Assembly: GCA_903921785.1 (NCBI GenBank)
Contig: CAIXRH010000329.1
Coordinates: 1 to 44,387, forward strand
Direction of reading: 5' to 3'
DNA: 44,387 nucleotides
Origin: an uncultured Pseudomonadota bacterium
Lineage (GTDB): Bacteria; Myxococcota_A; UBA796; SXON01
Below are positions 9,932-17,559 of the stretch, in pieces. Made by a program: the position numbers and the translations under genes. The notes under the pieces were generated by a model, which worked only from the letters and a program-made list of their open reading frames with translations, had not been told where the DNA came from and did not search any database. Within the stretch, counting starts at the first letter, position 1. Every line of letters starts with the position of its first letter.

Positions 9932-9967
9932 GTCAATTCGATTTGACATCTCCCTGACATTTCAAAT
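9932..9967 (+). promoter_or_regulatory. AT-richer regulatory island with TTGACA and inverted repeats
   Basis: GTCAA (9932-9936) and TTGAC (9943-9947) form an inverted repeat that includes a perfect TTGACA -35 hexamer at 9943-9948. TGACAT occurs twice, 11 bases apart. ATTTGA (9941-9946) and TCAAAT (9962-9967) form a second inverted repeat. No clear -10 box lies at the right distance, so this may be an operator rather than a promoter. A second weak promoter, TTCACG (10020-10025) and TAGCCT (10044-10049) with 18 bases between, is closer to the gene at 10071. Confidence 0.4.
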
Positions 9968-9980
9968 TCTCAGCCTGCTA

Positions 9981-10013
9981 AGCTGGAGCTGGAGCTGGAG
10001 CTGGAGCTGGAGC
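9981..10013 (+). repeat. Five-unit AGCTGG hexamer tandem repeat
   Basis: AGCTGG is repeated five times perfectly (9981-10010) and followed by AGC. It lies 58 bases upstream of the gene at 10071, between the two candidate promoters. Such perfect short repeats can change copy number by slippage. Confidence 0.85.
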
Positions 10014-10070
10014 AGAGCCTTCACGTCGCGACGCCGAGCGGGGTAGCCTTCGGGCACACCTGGGCAATCA

Positions 10071-10502
10071 ATGAGCACCTGCTACCGAGTCTTCTCCCTG
10101 TTCGACAAGCTGCGTGTGGTGACGGACGGTGTGACCGGCGTCAACGGCGTGTACGCCTACGTCGACCTCAACGTGCCGGGGCTCTCCCAGGCGGTCCTGG
10201 TGGCGCTGGCGCTGGAGCTGATCACCCTGCAGCACGGCGCGTCGGGCACCGGCGGGGAGAACCTCGAGTGGAACGTCGAGCTGATCTCCGGGTACGACCG
10301 GGACAACGAGCTCCCGGCCGTGCCGGTGGTGGGCACCGACATCCACACCAACGACACGCCGGCTCGGTCGGGCCCCTACACCACGATGACCAACTTCCTC
10401 CCGCACTCCCGCTTGCGGTTGAGGTTCCGGAACGCGGCGAACGTGTCGGGCGTGCAGAGCGCCATCTTGAGCGCCACCCTCCTCGTGAAGATCGCGACGT
10501 GA
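10071..10502 (+). CDS. Small beta-rich protein, unknown function
   Basis: The 143-residue product starts at ATG 10071, with no strong ribosome site. There is no signal peptide or membrane segment. The sequence alternates short hydrophobic stretches with turns (RVVTDGV, YAYVDLNV, ELITLQHG, NVELISGY, LRLRFRN, SATLLVKI), which suggests a compact beta-sandwich. It carries one Cys at residue 4. I do not recognise the family. It overlaps the next gene by four bases (GTGA, 10499-10502), so the two are translated together, and it follows an unusual repeat-rich leader. The neighbours suggest a role with an extracellular or carbohydrate-linked protein set, but this is inference only. A structural virion-like protein was considered but no other phage gene is present. 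Confidence 0.75.
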   Translation: MSTCYRVFSLFDKLRVVTDGVTGVNGVYAYVDLNVPGLSQAVLVALALELITLQHGASGTGGENLEWNVELISGYDRDNELPAVPVVGTDIHTNDTPARSGPYTTMTNFLPHSRLRLRFRNAANVSGVQSAILSATLLVKIAT

Positions 10503-12136
10503 CCCGCGCGTGCGCCTGCACGGCCACGAACGTGGTCGGGGCCACGACGGACACCTGCGAGTGCCTCGCCTGCGCCACCGCGCGGGCAAAGGCGAAGCTG
10601 CCCGCGGGAATCCCCGATGCACGGGGGCAGGCGAACGCAAGGGCCGGGGCCGGGGCTCCGGGGCGGGCGGCCGCCTCCGCGGCGCCGGGATCGGCCGCAG
10701 GGAAGGCGGTTCCGCCGGGCTGGCACGAACTTGGCGAGGCGGGGAGGTGGAACGTTGTGGGTCGGGGAGCGCCGGCGTTCGGAGCGGCCGATTCGGCGCC
10801 CCACGGATCGCGGGATGCGCCCGACGCGCGCAGCGCAGCACGAGCCCAGAACGAGGCGCCCCAGATCGAGGGGGCTGCCGAAGGCGTGCACGGCGGGGTC
10901 ATCATCCCGCCCGACTGGAACGAGCTGGGCGTCCACGGCTGTTTCCGGGACCTCCTCAGCCGGATGGTGGAGGAGCGGGCTGCCAACGGAGCGGGTGTGG
11001 AGTTCTTCGCCACTCCGGTGTTCACCATCCCGGGTTTGCGGACCGAGTTCCAGCCGCCGACCACACAGGCCGCTGTGGACTACCACAACGCCAATCTCGA
11101 AGCGAACGAACCCGCGACCACCCGCCTGATGCTGGCGATCTCCACCGACGGGGTGCGGTGGACCAAGACGGGGCTCGTCGTGGCCAATTGCGGCAGCGTG
11201 CCCGCGCTCGCGGTGGAAGACGATGTCCTCTACCTCTACTACCAGGGGCTGCGTGGCGACGCGAAGAGCCCGGGGATGATGCGTGACGTAGCGGGGGATG
11301 ACCTTGCGGGCACCCCTGGGAGCGTGATCTGTGTCGCGAGCTCGCGGGACCTGCTCAATTGGACCTATCGAGTGATCGGCGACGATGGGGTCGGGATCGA
11401 GTACGGCCCGGACGCACCCGCCCCGAACGCCGCCGACCCCAGCGTAGTGCGGGGTACGGCCGGGTGGTTGTTGTACTACACCCTTCACTGGGACGAACTC
11501 GGACGGGCCGCGTGCGGAGAGGACCCCACCTTCCCGTACAAGCGCGCTGCGACGTTCGTGGCCGACGCGGCCCGGCTGGACGACTTCTACTGGACGCAGC
11601 GAGCCGCGAGGGTCTTCCCGGTCAACGTGCACGAGGCCAGCGCGGAGGACCCCAGCGTACTGATGGTACACCTGCGCGACGGAACCTATTTCTATCAGTA
11701 CGCGGCGGCCTGGATCGCCGCCGCCCCAGACGCACCGACTGGGAGCCCCTCCGGATGGCTCGCGATGCTCGACGCGGATGGACAGTCGCTCCTCGCGTAC
11801 GAGTCGATCCGCCCGACCTGCTCGGACCGCGAGGTGCGGCTCGACAACCCCTTGCTGCCAGAGGTCGTCGTGCGGAAGGACGGGACGTCGGTTACGTGGC
11901 TGGCTTCCGTTCGCGATCCGAACGACAAGGCGTTCGAGCCGTACACGATCACGGTAGCGGTGACGCCCGCGGAGTGCACCGCAGGCGCGGTGAGCACGGA
12001 CGGGGGAAGCGCCTGTGCTCCGGTGCTCGAGGCGGATGAACCCTATGAGGTCGGCGGCATCTTCGGCACCGCCACCGCGATGCTCATGGGCTGTTACGTC
12101 ATGGTCTACCAGACGGGGGTCCCCGGTGCCTACTAG
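10499..12136 (+). CDS. Beta-propeller protein, GH43/GH32-like, with Cys-rich N-terminus
   Basis: The start is GTG 10499, which shares four bases with the previous stop; the upstream frame is a shadow of that gene. The 545-residue product has three parts. Residues 5-25 carry five cysteines spaced CXC-X12-CXCXXC, a possible metal-binding knuckle. Residues 26-145 are Ala/Gly/Arg-rich and contain the motif PPXWXELG twice (72-79 and 137-144). From about 160 the protein looks like a five-bladed propeller of the kind found in glycoside hydrolase families 43 and 32: STDGVRWTKTGLVV (215 on), PALAVEDDVLYLYYQG, NAADPSVV (near 310), WLLYYT. No classical signal peptide is seen, which is odd next to secreted neighbours. 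Whether the catalytic acids are present is uncertain, so glycosidase activity is not claimed. It overlaps the next gene by 11 bases. Confidence 0.8.
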   Translation: MTRACACTATNVVGATTDTCECLACATARAKAKLPAGIPDARGQANARAGAGAPGRAAASAAPGSAAGKAVPPGWHELGEAGRWNVVGRGAPAFGAADSAPHGSRDAPDARSAARAQNEAPQIEGAAEGVHGGVIIPPDWNELGVHGCFRDLLSRMVEERAANGAGVEFFATPVFTIPGLRTEFQPPTTQAAVDYHNANLEANEPATTRLMLAISTDGVRWTKTGLVVANCGSVPALAVEDDVLYLYYQGLRGDAKSPGMMRDVAGDDLAGTPGSVICVASSRDLLNWTYRVIGDDGVGIEYGPDAPAPNAADPSVVRGTAGWLLYYTLHWDELGRAACGEDPTFPYKRAATFVADAARLDDFYWTQRAARVFPVNVHEASAEDPSVLMVHLRDGTYFYQYAAAWIAAAPDAPTGSPSGWLAMLDADGQSLLAYESIRPTCSDREVRLDNPLLPEVVVRKDGTSVTWLASVRDPNDKAFEPYTITVAVTPAECTAGAVSTDGGSACAPVLEADEPYEVGGIFGTATAMLMGCYVMVYQTGVPGAY

Positions 12137-14024
12137 CCCTGATGGAAGGCCCGTCCTCGCCGCATTCGGCGGCTGTTCCCTGCTCGTCCTCACGATTCCG
12201 GGCCTTGCCCACGCAGGCGACATCGATCTTGCGATGAACCGGACAGAGCTCTACGGGGTCCAGGCCGGTGGGGACCCCCCAGCGCTCGGGTGGCGCGCGG
12301 CGGGAGGCGACTTCGATGGCGATGGCTACGCCGACCTCGCGCTGGCCGAGCCGGGCGTGGACCTCGTCTTGGTGTACGCGGGCTCCGCCTCGGGAATGCA
12401 GTCCACCGCACGGGAGGTGAGCGCGCAGACCTTCAACCCGGGTCCCGAAGGCCTCTACGGTCCGTCACTCGCGGTGGGGGACACCGACGCCGACGGATAC
12501 GACGATCTGGGCGTCGGGGTCTGGGATGTGCCGGGTGAGCTCGCGGTGTATTTCGGCGGGCCCGGGGGCCTCACCCTGGACTCGGAGGTGGTGCTCGCTC
12601 GTCCGCCCGATGGGGGTGACCTCTCGGCCAGCGGATTTGCACAGGAGGCGGCGGGCGGGGGAGACATGAACGGCGACGGGTATGCGGATATCCTCGTGTC
12701 CGACCCCACTTGGGGCAAGACAAATGGAACCGCAGGCGATGCCGAGGGCGCGTTGTTCGTCTACGAGGGGGGACCAGACGGGCCCGATCCGTGCCCGCAC
12801 CTCATTCCGAATCGGATTCCGGACGATGATGGGAGCTCAAGGCCGTTTGGCGACCTCGGCGCCGGAGACCTGAACGGCGACGGGTATTCCGATGTCGCTG
12901 CCGCGTGCTTCACCTGCGCGGGTGACCAGTCTCCGTATGTGTTCGCGCTCGGCTCCGCGGACTGGAACGTCGAGCTGCAGACGGGCCCCCTCGATGCGTT
13001 CATGGTCGCCGTGGCCGGCGACCTTGACGCCGACGGGTTCGTCGACCTCGCGATCACGAACTGGGGCTACCCGACAAATCCCGGGACGGACGACGCCACC
13101 GTGATTGTCTACGGATCACCCTCCGGGCCAGACCCCGACGCCACCGCGACGATCGCCAGCGGGAGCTTGCACATGGGGCGCGTCGGGGACGTGGACGCGG
13201 ACGGGTACGAAGACCTTGCATTGGTCCTCGACGAGGGTGTTCAGTTGGTATTCGGCGCGTCGGCGCGCCTGGAAGACCCACCGGCACTCTGGCTGCCCGT
13301 GCCCGAGACCGAGCGCGGGTTCACCGTGGCGACCACGGTTGTTGGAGGGTTCGACATGAACGGCGATGGTCGCTCGGAGTTGGTCACCGGCGATGGCGAC
13401 TACTGGGACAACAAGGGAAGGCTGTTCGTCGACTCCCCCACCTGCCTCTGGTACGCCGACACCGACGCCGATGGCCACGGCGACCCGGCGGTGACCCAAA
13501 CGACCTGCCACGACCCCGGCACCGGCTGGATCGCGGTGCCCGACGACTGTGACGATTCCGACCCCGCGCGCTCCGGCTCCGTCTGGTTCCCCGACGCCGA
13601 CGGAGATGGCTACGGCACAGGCCAGGGTGTCCTCGCCTGCGAGCAGCCCGCGAACACCGCCACCGAGAACCACGACTGCGACGACGCCGACGCAGGGGTG
13701 AGTCCCGGCGCCGAAGACTCCACCGCCGATGGGTTGGACCAGGACTGCGATGGCCATGACGGGCCCTGGGCGTTCGACACCGGTGGGGACTGCCCGGACC
13801 TGTACGACACCGACACGGCGGACACCGCCGACACGGGCGCCCTCGACACCGCCGACACCGCGACCCTCGACACGGCCGACACCAGCCCCGCGGATGACGA
13901 CACTGGCCACGGCTCGCCCCGCGACCCCGGCTGCGGCTGCAACACCCCCGCGAGCCCGGGCCGCCCGGCGGCCGCGGCGCTCCTCGCGCTCGTCGCGGCC
14001 TGCGCCACCCGCCGCCGGGCGTAG
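12126..14024 (+). CDS. Surface FG-GAP / MopE-type calcium-binding protein with MYXO-CTERM tail
   Basis: The chosen start is GTG 12126, inside the end of the previous gene; it gives a signal peptide (AFGGCSLLVLTIPGLAHAG). The 632-residue product then has at least seven FG-GAP/VCBS repeats, each with a calcium loop such as GDFDGDGYAD, GDTDADGYDD, GDMNGDGYAD, GDLNGDGYSD, GDLDADGFVD and FDMNGDGRSE. These fold as an integrin-like propeller. After about residue 435 come MopE-type motifs (DDCDDSD, DADGDGYG, CDDADAG, GLDQDCDGHDG), then a DTADT-rich linker. The C-terminus is GCGCN, a hydrophobic helix and CATRRRA, a MYXO-CTERM sorting tail that retains proteins at the outer surface. It is the strongest taxonomic marker here. 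Its partner is probably the propeller protein upstream. Confidence 0.93.
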   Translation: MPTSPDGRPVLAAFGGCSLLVLTIPGLAHAGDIDLAMNRTELYGVQAGGDPPALGWRAAGGDFDGDGYADLALAEPGVDLVLVYAGSASGMQSTAREVSAQTFNPGPEGLYGPSLAVGDTDADGYDDLGVGVWDVPGELAVYFGGPGGLTLDSEVVLARPPDGGDLSASGFAQEAAGGGDMNGDGYADILVSDPTWGKTNGTAGDAEGALFVYEGGPDGPDPCPHLIPNRIPDDDGSSRPFGDLGAGDLNGDGYSDVAAACFTCAGDQSPYVFALGSADWNVELQTGPLDAFMVAVAGDLDADGFVDLAITNWGYPTNPGTDDATVIVYGSPSGPDPDATATIASGSLHMGRVGDVDADGYEDLALVLDEGVQLVFGASARLEDPPALWLPVPETERGFTVATTVVGGFDMNGDGRSELVTGDGDYWDNKGRLFVDSPTCLWYADTDADGHGDPAVTQTTCHDPGTGWIAVPDDCDDSDPARSGSVWFPDADGDGYGTGQGVLACEQPANTATENHDCDDADAGVSPGAEDSTADGLDQDCDGHDGPWAFDTGGDCPDLYDTDTADTADTGALDTADTATLDTADTSPADDDTGHGSPRDPGCGCNTPASPGRPAAAALLALVAACATRRRA

Positions 14025-14053
14025 GCGACTTCGCGGTCCAGCCCGCCCGCCGA

Positions 14054-14130
14054 GCCATTCTCGCCGCGGCGGCTCCTCGACCGCCAACACCTCCGGCCGG
14101 GCACGCCGGGGCACCCGCGCCGCTCCTTGG
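14054..14130 (-). repeat. Dispersed repeat family B, copy B1 (77 bases)
   Basis: Read on the minus strand this has CCAAGGAGCGGCGCGGG, then CCCCGGCGTGCC, GGCGGTCGAGGAGCCGCCG and GAGAATGGC. It has the same length and order as B2 at 18951-19027; comparing by eye, about 67 of 77 positions agree. It lies between the MYXO-CTERM gene and the next operon. Confidence 0.8.
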
Positions 14131-14310
14131 GCAGACCGGGCGCCGGAAATCCACCGCCCCGCCGGAGATCCACCGCTCCCGCGCCGCCTCGCCGCCGCCC
14201 CACCGCCCCGATCGCCGCCCCTTTCGCCCCGACCCCGCCCGTTCTGGCCGTCGGCCCGCGCCCGCCCCCCGGCACGGCCCTTGCCATGTCCCGACCGCCC
14301 CGAGGTCCGG

Positions 14311-15258
14311 ATGTCGTTCTCCTTCCTGCTGCTCGCCCACGCCGCCCACGCCGCCGAGCCCGCGGCGCCAGCCGCCCCCGCGGACGCCGACTCCGGCGAG
14401 GACGAGGTGAGCGAGGAACAGTCGGTCGACGGCTACACCGAGCTCGAAGACGCCCAGGCCGGCCGCGCGGGGACCCTGGAGGAGCGGCTGTGGCTCACCT
14501 GGGGCTACGTGCCGGCGGAGGGCTACACGCCGAGCGACACGCTGGAGCTCTCCTACACCGGCAAGGGGCTCCTGAAGAACACGGAGTTCGACCTCGCGCA
14601 GTATTTCGAGCACGATGACGTGGACAACACGACGGGGTTCACTCTCGGCTGGATGCAGCGCTGGGTGAAGGACGGCGGCCGCAAAAGCGCGATCCCGAGC
14701 ATCGGCACCCTCACCGAGTACTACCTGCGTACGCCGGGGGTCATCAACCTCCCCGAATTCGCGCCGGGCGCCACCGTCGGCGATCACGTCGCCGAGGTGC
14801 TCACCGTGGCCAAGTACGTGGGCCCCGGCACGCTGTACCTCAACGGGGAAGCGCAGATGCAGCTGTTCAACAGCGAGATCTGCGTCACCGAGGACGACGT
14901 GGCGATCCAGCCCAAGGACGCCCCGGACCAGAACGGCCCCGCCGCGCCGAACTACGACGGCTGCGACTACTGGGCGCCGTTCACCCTCGTCGCGCGCATC
15001 GGGTACAAGCTCCCGGTGATCCCCGACAAGCTCGACGTGGAGCTCGACTTCACCCACGAGACCAACGAGTTCGCCACCCAGGAGGCCTCGGACACCCTGC
15101 CGGAGCCCGAGCCTCACTACCCCTACGAGATGGGCAACGTCGCGGTGATGTGGCACATCAACGACCACTGGACCCTGAGCCCCGGGGTACTCTTCGGCCT
15201 CGACGGCCACGAGGAGACGCCGACCTATGAGGCCGGCATCTTCCTCCTCCACGAGTAG
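14311..15258 (+). CDS. Outer-membrane beta-barrel-like protein, unknown substrate
   Basis: The 315-residue product starts at ATG 14311, with AGG upstream and a short signal peptide (SFSFLLLAHAAHAA). An acidic segment follows (SGEDEVSEEQ), then repeated amphipathic strands separated by turns: FTLGWMQRWV, TLTEYYLRTP, TLYLNGEAQMQLF, FTLVARIGYKLP, LDVELDFTHET, VAVMWHINDHWTLSPGVLFGL. Alternating hydrophobic and polar residues with aromatic ends indicate an outer-membrane barrel. Two cysteines (ICVTED and GCDYW) could form a disulfide in a loop. It is followed after 3 bases by a DUF347 membrane protein and then another barrel-like protein, so the three probably act together across the envelope. Confidence 0.78.
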   Translation: MSFSFLLLAHAAHAAEPAAPAAPADADSGEDEVSEEQSVDGYTELEDAQAGRAGTLEERLWLTWGYVPAEGYTPSDTLELSYTGKGLLKNTEFDLAQYFEHDDVDNTTGFTLGWMQRWVKDGGRKSAIPSIGTLTEYYLRTPGVINLPEFAPGATVGDHVAEVLTVAKYVGPGTLYLNGEAQMQLFNSEICVTEDDVAIQPKDAPDQNGPAAPNYDGCDYWAPFTLVARIGYKLPVIPDKLDVELDFTHETNEFATQEASDTLPEPEPHYPYEMGNVAVMWHINDHWTLSPGVLFGLDGHEETPTYEAGIFLLHE

Positions 15259-15261
15259 GGC

Positions 15262-16008
15262 ATGAGCAAGCTCCCGAAGATCACCCTCGCGTTCTGGATC
15301 ATGAAGATCGCCGCCACCACCCTCGGGGAGACGGCGGGCGACATGCTCTCGATGACCCTGAAGGTCGGCTACGTCGCGAGCAGCATCCTCCTGTTCCTGG
15401 GCTTCCTCGTCACCGTGGCGCTGCAGCTCCGGGCGAAGCGGTACATCCCCGGCCTGTACTGGCTGGTGATCGTGGCCACCAGCACCAGCGGCACCACCAT
15501 CAGCGACATGATGGATCGCACGTTCGAGCTCGGCTATCCGGCGGGGTCGGCGATCCTGCTCACCATCCTCGCGGCGATCTTCGCCTTCTGGTACTCCACC
15601 GGCGAGTCCCTGGCGGTGGACGAAGCGCATTCCCCGAGGGTGGAGCTCCTGTACTGGACGACCATCCTCTTCTCCAACACCCTCGGCACGGCCCTCGGCG
15701 ACTTCCTCGCGGACAGCTCGGGGCTCGGCTTCGCGGGCGGCGCGGCGCTCATCGGCGGGCTCATCGCCCTGGTGGTGGTGCTGCACTTCACCACCCGGCT
15801 CTCCAAGGTCGCGCTGTTCTGGATCGCCTTCGTGCTCACCCGGCCCTTCGGCGCGCAGTTCGGGGACGTCCTCACCAAGAGCCACGAGAAGGGCGGGCTC
15901 GACCTCGGCACCATGGGCTCCTCGGCGGTGCTGGCCGGAATCCTCCTGATCTTCGTGCTCCGGGCGACGAAGCAGGAGGCGACGCACCCACCGGCGGCCG
16001 CGGCGTGA
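15262..16008 (+). CDS. DUF347 (COG4705-like) polytopic inner-membrane protein
   Basis: The 248-residue product begins at ATG 15262, 3 bases after the previous stop. It has about eight membrane helices arranged as four internal repeats, each with a Thr/Pro-X-Gly-X4-Asp signature: TLGETAGDML, TSGTTISDMMD, TLGTALGDFL and PFGAQFGDVL. This repeat pattern is characteristic of DUF347, a family annotated as membrane-anchored proteins of unknown function. The repeated Gly-Asp in membrane helices could line a pathway for a small ion or metal, which is inference. The last 4 bases overlap the start of the next gene (GTGA), showing translational coupling. Confidence 0.88.
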   Translation: MSKLPKITLAFWIMKIAATTLGETAGDMLSMTLKVGYVASSILLFLGFLVTVALQLRAKRYIPGLYWLVIVATSTSGTTISDMMDRTFELGYPAGSAILLTILAAIFAFWYSTGESLAVDEAHSPRVELLYWTTILFSNTLGTALGDFLADSSGLGFAGGAALIGGLIALVVVLHFTTRLSKVALFWIAFVLTRPFGAQFGDVLTKSHEKGGLDLGTMGSSAVLAGILLIFVLRATKQEATHPPAAAA

Positions 16009-16739
16009 TCCTCGCGGTCGCGCTGGCGTGGGCGGAGGCCGACACGGCGGGCGACACGGAGGTCGAACCTGCGTACCCGTCCAGCCCGCCGATCTCGATC
16101 GACGACGCCGAGACCGTGGAGCGCGGCCACGTCGAGATCAACCTCACGATGGGCGCGGAGGGCGGCGCCGAGGGCTGGTCGACCGAGAGCCCGCTCGTGG
16201 ACGCCAACTACGGCCTCACCGACAACATCCACGTCAACGCCGAGATCCCGCTCACGCTGGTGGGCGGCGCCGCCCCGGTGTCCGTGGGGCTGGGCCAGGC
16301 CGCGGTCGCGGTCAAGGTGCGGCTGGTGCACCTGCCGAAGCTGCAGCTCGCCGTTCACCCCGCGGTGGCGCTGCCGCCGATCCCCAGCGTCTCCGTCGAG
16401 CCCGACGCCCCGGTCACGTTCACCCTCCCCGTGGTGCTCGACGTGGCCCTCGGCGACACCGGCGCCGGCGTGGGTGTGCAGCTCTCCCGCACGTTTTCGC
16501 CCGAGGGGGCCTGGGGCGCCGCCGTCGGCTTCGCGACGCCCGTGGCCGACGGCAGCGTCGTGATGTTCGACTACACCCAGGACGCCGCGGCGGACCTCAC
16601 CCTCGGCGAGGGCTGGTTCGAGGTGGGCTTCGTCCACGAGCGGCTGTTCGGCGCGGAGGCGCTCACGCTGCTCACGTCGCTGGGGCGGTCCACGGAGGGC
16701 GGGAGCGCGGCGATGGTCGGGGTGCAGGTGGGGATCTGA
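16005..16739 (+). CDS. Secreted, probable outer-membrane protein coupled to DUF347 gene
   Basis: The 244-residue product starts at GTG 16005, overlapping the DUF347 stop. The short N-terminus (ILAVALAWAEA) is a likely signal peptide. An acidic stretch is followed by RGHVEINLTMG and DANYGLTDNIHVNAEIPLTLV, the strand pattern of small outer-membrane barrels of the transporter type (MetA-pathway-like). Further strands continue to the end (VAVKVRLVHL, LTLLTSLGRS, AAMVGVQVGI). It is a different protein from the barrel at 14311. With the DUF347 gene between them, these two could form a channel pair, or one could be a receptor. Substrate is unknown. Confidence 0.75.
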   Translation: MILAVALAWAEADTAGDTEVEPAYPSSPPISIDDAETVERGHVEINLTMGAEGGAEGWSTESPLVDANYGLTDNIHVNAEIPLTLVGGAAPVSVGLGQAAVAVKVRLVHLPKLQLAVHPAVALPPIPSVSVEPDAPVTFTLPVVLDVALGDTGAGVGVQLSRTFSPEGAWGAAVGFATPVADGSVVMFDYTQDAAADLTLGEGWFEVGFVHERLFGAEALTLLTSLGRSTEGGSAAMVGVQVGI

Positions 16740-16745
16740 GGCGCC

Positions 16746-17558
16746 TCACCCCCCGACCACCCACGGCAAGTGCTGCCCCGGCCACCGCCGCACATGCGCC
16801 GCGAGCCGGGTGAGAGCGGCCGCCGGAGCCTCCTCCGGGCCGAGCTCCACGCGCCATCGTTTGTCGCGCGAACGGTGCACCAGCACCGCCACCACCGGCG
16901 CCGCGCCCGACGCTTCGCCCACCGGCGTCCCGGCCACCGCACCGTTTTCGAGCGCGGTCGCGACATCCCGCACCGGGCGCGCGGGACGGACCACGCAGGC
17001 GACCGCCCTCCCCTCCCCCGCCGCCCGGTTCGCCGCCTCAACGCTGCGCTCCCAGAGCACCGGCACCTGCCCCCGTGCCGCGGCGAAGCGCGCTTGGAGC
17101 CGGCGGTCCGTCGCGTCGGCGGCCTCGGGCTCCGGCGCGTCCACCACCGCGAGGCCGGGCCGCGCGGCCGCCAGCGCGCGCAGCGTGAGCAGCGGGTGGG
17201 GGGCGGAGAGCAGCAGGAAGCGGCTCGCTCCCTCGGGGATCGAGCTCACTTCGACGTAGCGCCCGAGCCACTCCGGCTCCAGACGGCCCACGAGGAGGTC
17301 CTCCAGGCGCCGTTGCAGGTCGAGGTCGTGGGCTTCCCGGAGGAGCGCCTCGGCCGTACGCACGTTCGCGCCAAAGATGTCGTGCGCCGCCGCCAACCAC
17401 GCGGCCGCACGCGCACCGCGGGTCTGCAGCTCCAGCCGCCAGCTCAGCCCCGCCAGCGCCCGCAGCACCTCCGGCTCCTCGGGCGGCAAGCCGTTGCGCG
17501 CGAGCTCCACGAGGGTGAGGCGGAGGAGACCGGCAGCGGCGGCGGAGAGGCGGGACAC
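16746..17558 (-). CDS. Degenerate LpxL-type lipid acyltransferase (LPLAT-like)
   Basis: The 270-residue product starts at GTG 17558, one base downstream of the end of the MalG-like gene. Its layout follows the lipid A acyltransferase family: an N-terminal segment with repeated Leu/Arg helices, a LGRYVEVSSIPEGASRFLLLSAPHP region, and later GTPVGEASGAAPVVAVLVHRS followed by WRVELGPE, as in the second half of LpxL. The catalytic motif, normally His-X4-Asp/Glu, is HPLLTL here and has lost the acid. Its membrane helix is weak as well. It is either a non-catalytic relative or a diverged enzyme. It converges on the DUF347 operon. Confidence 0.5.
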   Translation of the reverse strand: MSRLSAAAAGLLRLTLVELARNGLPPEEPEVLRALAGLSWRLELQTRGARAAAWLAAAHDIFGANVRTAEALLREAHDLDLQRRLEDLLVGRLEPEWLGRYVEVSSIPEGASRFLLLSAPHPLLTLRALAAARPGLAVVDAPEPEAADATDRRLQARFAAARGQVPVLWERSVEAANRAAGEGRAVACVVRPARPVRDVATALENGAVAGTPVGEASGAAPVVAVLVHRSRDKRWRVELGPEEAPAAALTRLAAHVRRWPGQHLPWVVGG

Positions 17559-17559
17559 G

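Larger units (their letters stand above)
9481..10070. other. 590-base gene-poor intergenic stretch rich in repeats
   Basis: I see no convincing gene on either strand. The stretch contains in order: a T8 run, repeat copy A2, a double-hairpin element, a 15-base tandem duplication, partial repeat copy A4, an AT-richer island with TTGACA, and a five-unit hexamer repeat just before the gene at 10071. The base composition drops clearly around 9930-9980 compared with the rest of the window. Confidence 0.7.

Noticed and set aside
9694-9960. Minus-strand 88-residue frame in the repeat-rich gap
   Set aside because: It runs through hairpins and repeat copies, has no ribosome site and no domain.
10071-10502. 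Phage or contractile-injection structural gene
   Set aside because: The beta-rich pattern is compatible but no tail, capsid, terminase or baseplate gene is near.
14054-14130. Family B repeats as a CRISPR array
   Set aside because: Copies are kilobases apart, on both strands, without regular spacers, and no cas gene is present.
13384-15987. Long minus-strand frame across the MYXO-CTERM gene and DUF347 cassette
   Set aside because: It overlaps three well-supported genes, has no motifs and is biased in composition like other shadows.
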